Assembly: GCA_012515725.1 (NCBI GenBank)
Contig: JAAYXU010000158.1
Span: forward strand, 1-5,924
Direction of reading: 5' to 3'
DNA length: 5,924 nt
DNA from: Clostridiales bacterium
GTDB lineage: Bacteria; Bacillota; Clostridia; Christensenellales; UMGS416
The notes beneath the pieces are model-generated. The model was not told where the DNA came from. It ran no database searches and saw only the letters and a list, made by a program, of their open reading frames with translations. Positions 5,853 through 5,924 of this stretch are shown in pieces; positions within the stretch are counted from its first letter, which is position 1; each line of letters opens with the position of its first letter. The translations under genes and the position numbers were made by a program.

Positions 5853-5867
5853 GATAAAGCGATAAAG
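5853..5867 (+). repeat. Tandem GATAAAG direct repeat at the predicted transcription start
   Basis: GATAAAG occurs at 5853-5859 and again at 5861-5867, separated by one C, giving an 8-bp period. It covers about +2 to +16 of the predicted transcript. It shares the GATAA core with the upstream GATAAT cluster, so the same regulator could contact both sides of the promoter. That link is inferred. Confidence 0.5.
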
Positions 5868-5884
5868 TACAAAAGGGAGCGGTC

Positions 5885-5924
5885 ATGAACGAACTAAAAA
5901 AGCGCATCCCCGAAGGAACCCAGG
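5885..5924 (+). CDS. hisZ: Probable HisZ (ATP phosphoribosyltransferase regulatory subunit), first 13 codons only
   Basis: Only MNELKKRIPEGTQ is visible before the window ends. Start codon, AGGGAG ribosome binding site (5874-5879, 5 nt spacing) and the strong promoter show that this is a real gene start. The IPEGTQ motif after a short basic N-terminus matches the beginning of HisZ proteins, which typically start with a PEG(V/T)(Q/R)D-like motif. Histidyl-tRNA synthetase HisS more often has PRGT(K/R)D there. HisZ is a catalytically inactive paralogue of HisS that pairs with the short form of HisG in the first step of histidine synthesis. If correct, hisG and further his genes should follow. 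Thirteen residues cannot exclude HisS or an unrelated protein. Confidence 0.55.
   Translation, partial: MNELKKRIPEGTQ

Noticed and set aside
5635..5884. A T-box or other riboswitch leader in front of the probable hisZ.
   Set aside because: The promoter is only about 33 nt from the start codon, too short for a T-box, and no conserved T-box core is seen.

Overview
The window looks like a moderately GC-rich chromosomal segment from a Gram-positive bacterium, most likely Bacillota of the Clostridia type. The reasons are a CtsR-type heat-shock operator, strong GGAGG-type ribosome binding sites, sigma-A-like promoters in AT-rich spacers, and a probable hisZ start at the right edge. The assignment is inferred from these features only. 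No mobile element, CRISPR array, tRNA or rRNA was seen.

Layout. (1) Positions 1-226, minus strand: the N-terminal 75 residues of an unrecognised exported protein, with a signal peptide and a near-consensus promoter. (2) 227-639: an AT-rich divergent spacer holding two overlapping palindromes, a small hairpin, and the promoter with CtsR operator of the next operon. (3) 640-4172, plus strand: a two-gene chaperone operon, a zinc-finger-less CbpA-type J protein followed 23 bp later by full-length ClpB disaggregase. (4) 4210-4243: a 13-bp hairpin between convergent units. (5) 5550-4266, minus strand: an HpcH/HpaI-family aldolase followed 40 bp later by a YfcE-type metallophosphoesterase, probably cotranscribed from a promoter near 5606-5634. 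(6) 5635-5884: an intergenic region with a striking cluster of GATAAT/ATTATC motifs, a strong extended -10 promoter, and a tandem GATAAAG repeat at the predicted transcription start. (7) 5885-5924, plus strand: the first 13 codons of a gene that resembles hisZ.

How they work together: the J protein would recruit DnaK (not in the window) to aggregates and ClpB would thread the polypeptides out, with both genes induced together when CtsR is inactivated by heat or protein stress. The aldolase/phosphoesterase pair is metabolic and has no evident link to the chaperones. I see no convincing undescribed multi-gene system. The most interesting material is regulatory: the CtsR-controlled cbpA-clpB pair without an hspR-type regulator gene, and the repeat-rich operator region in front of the probable hisZ.
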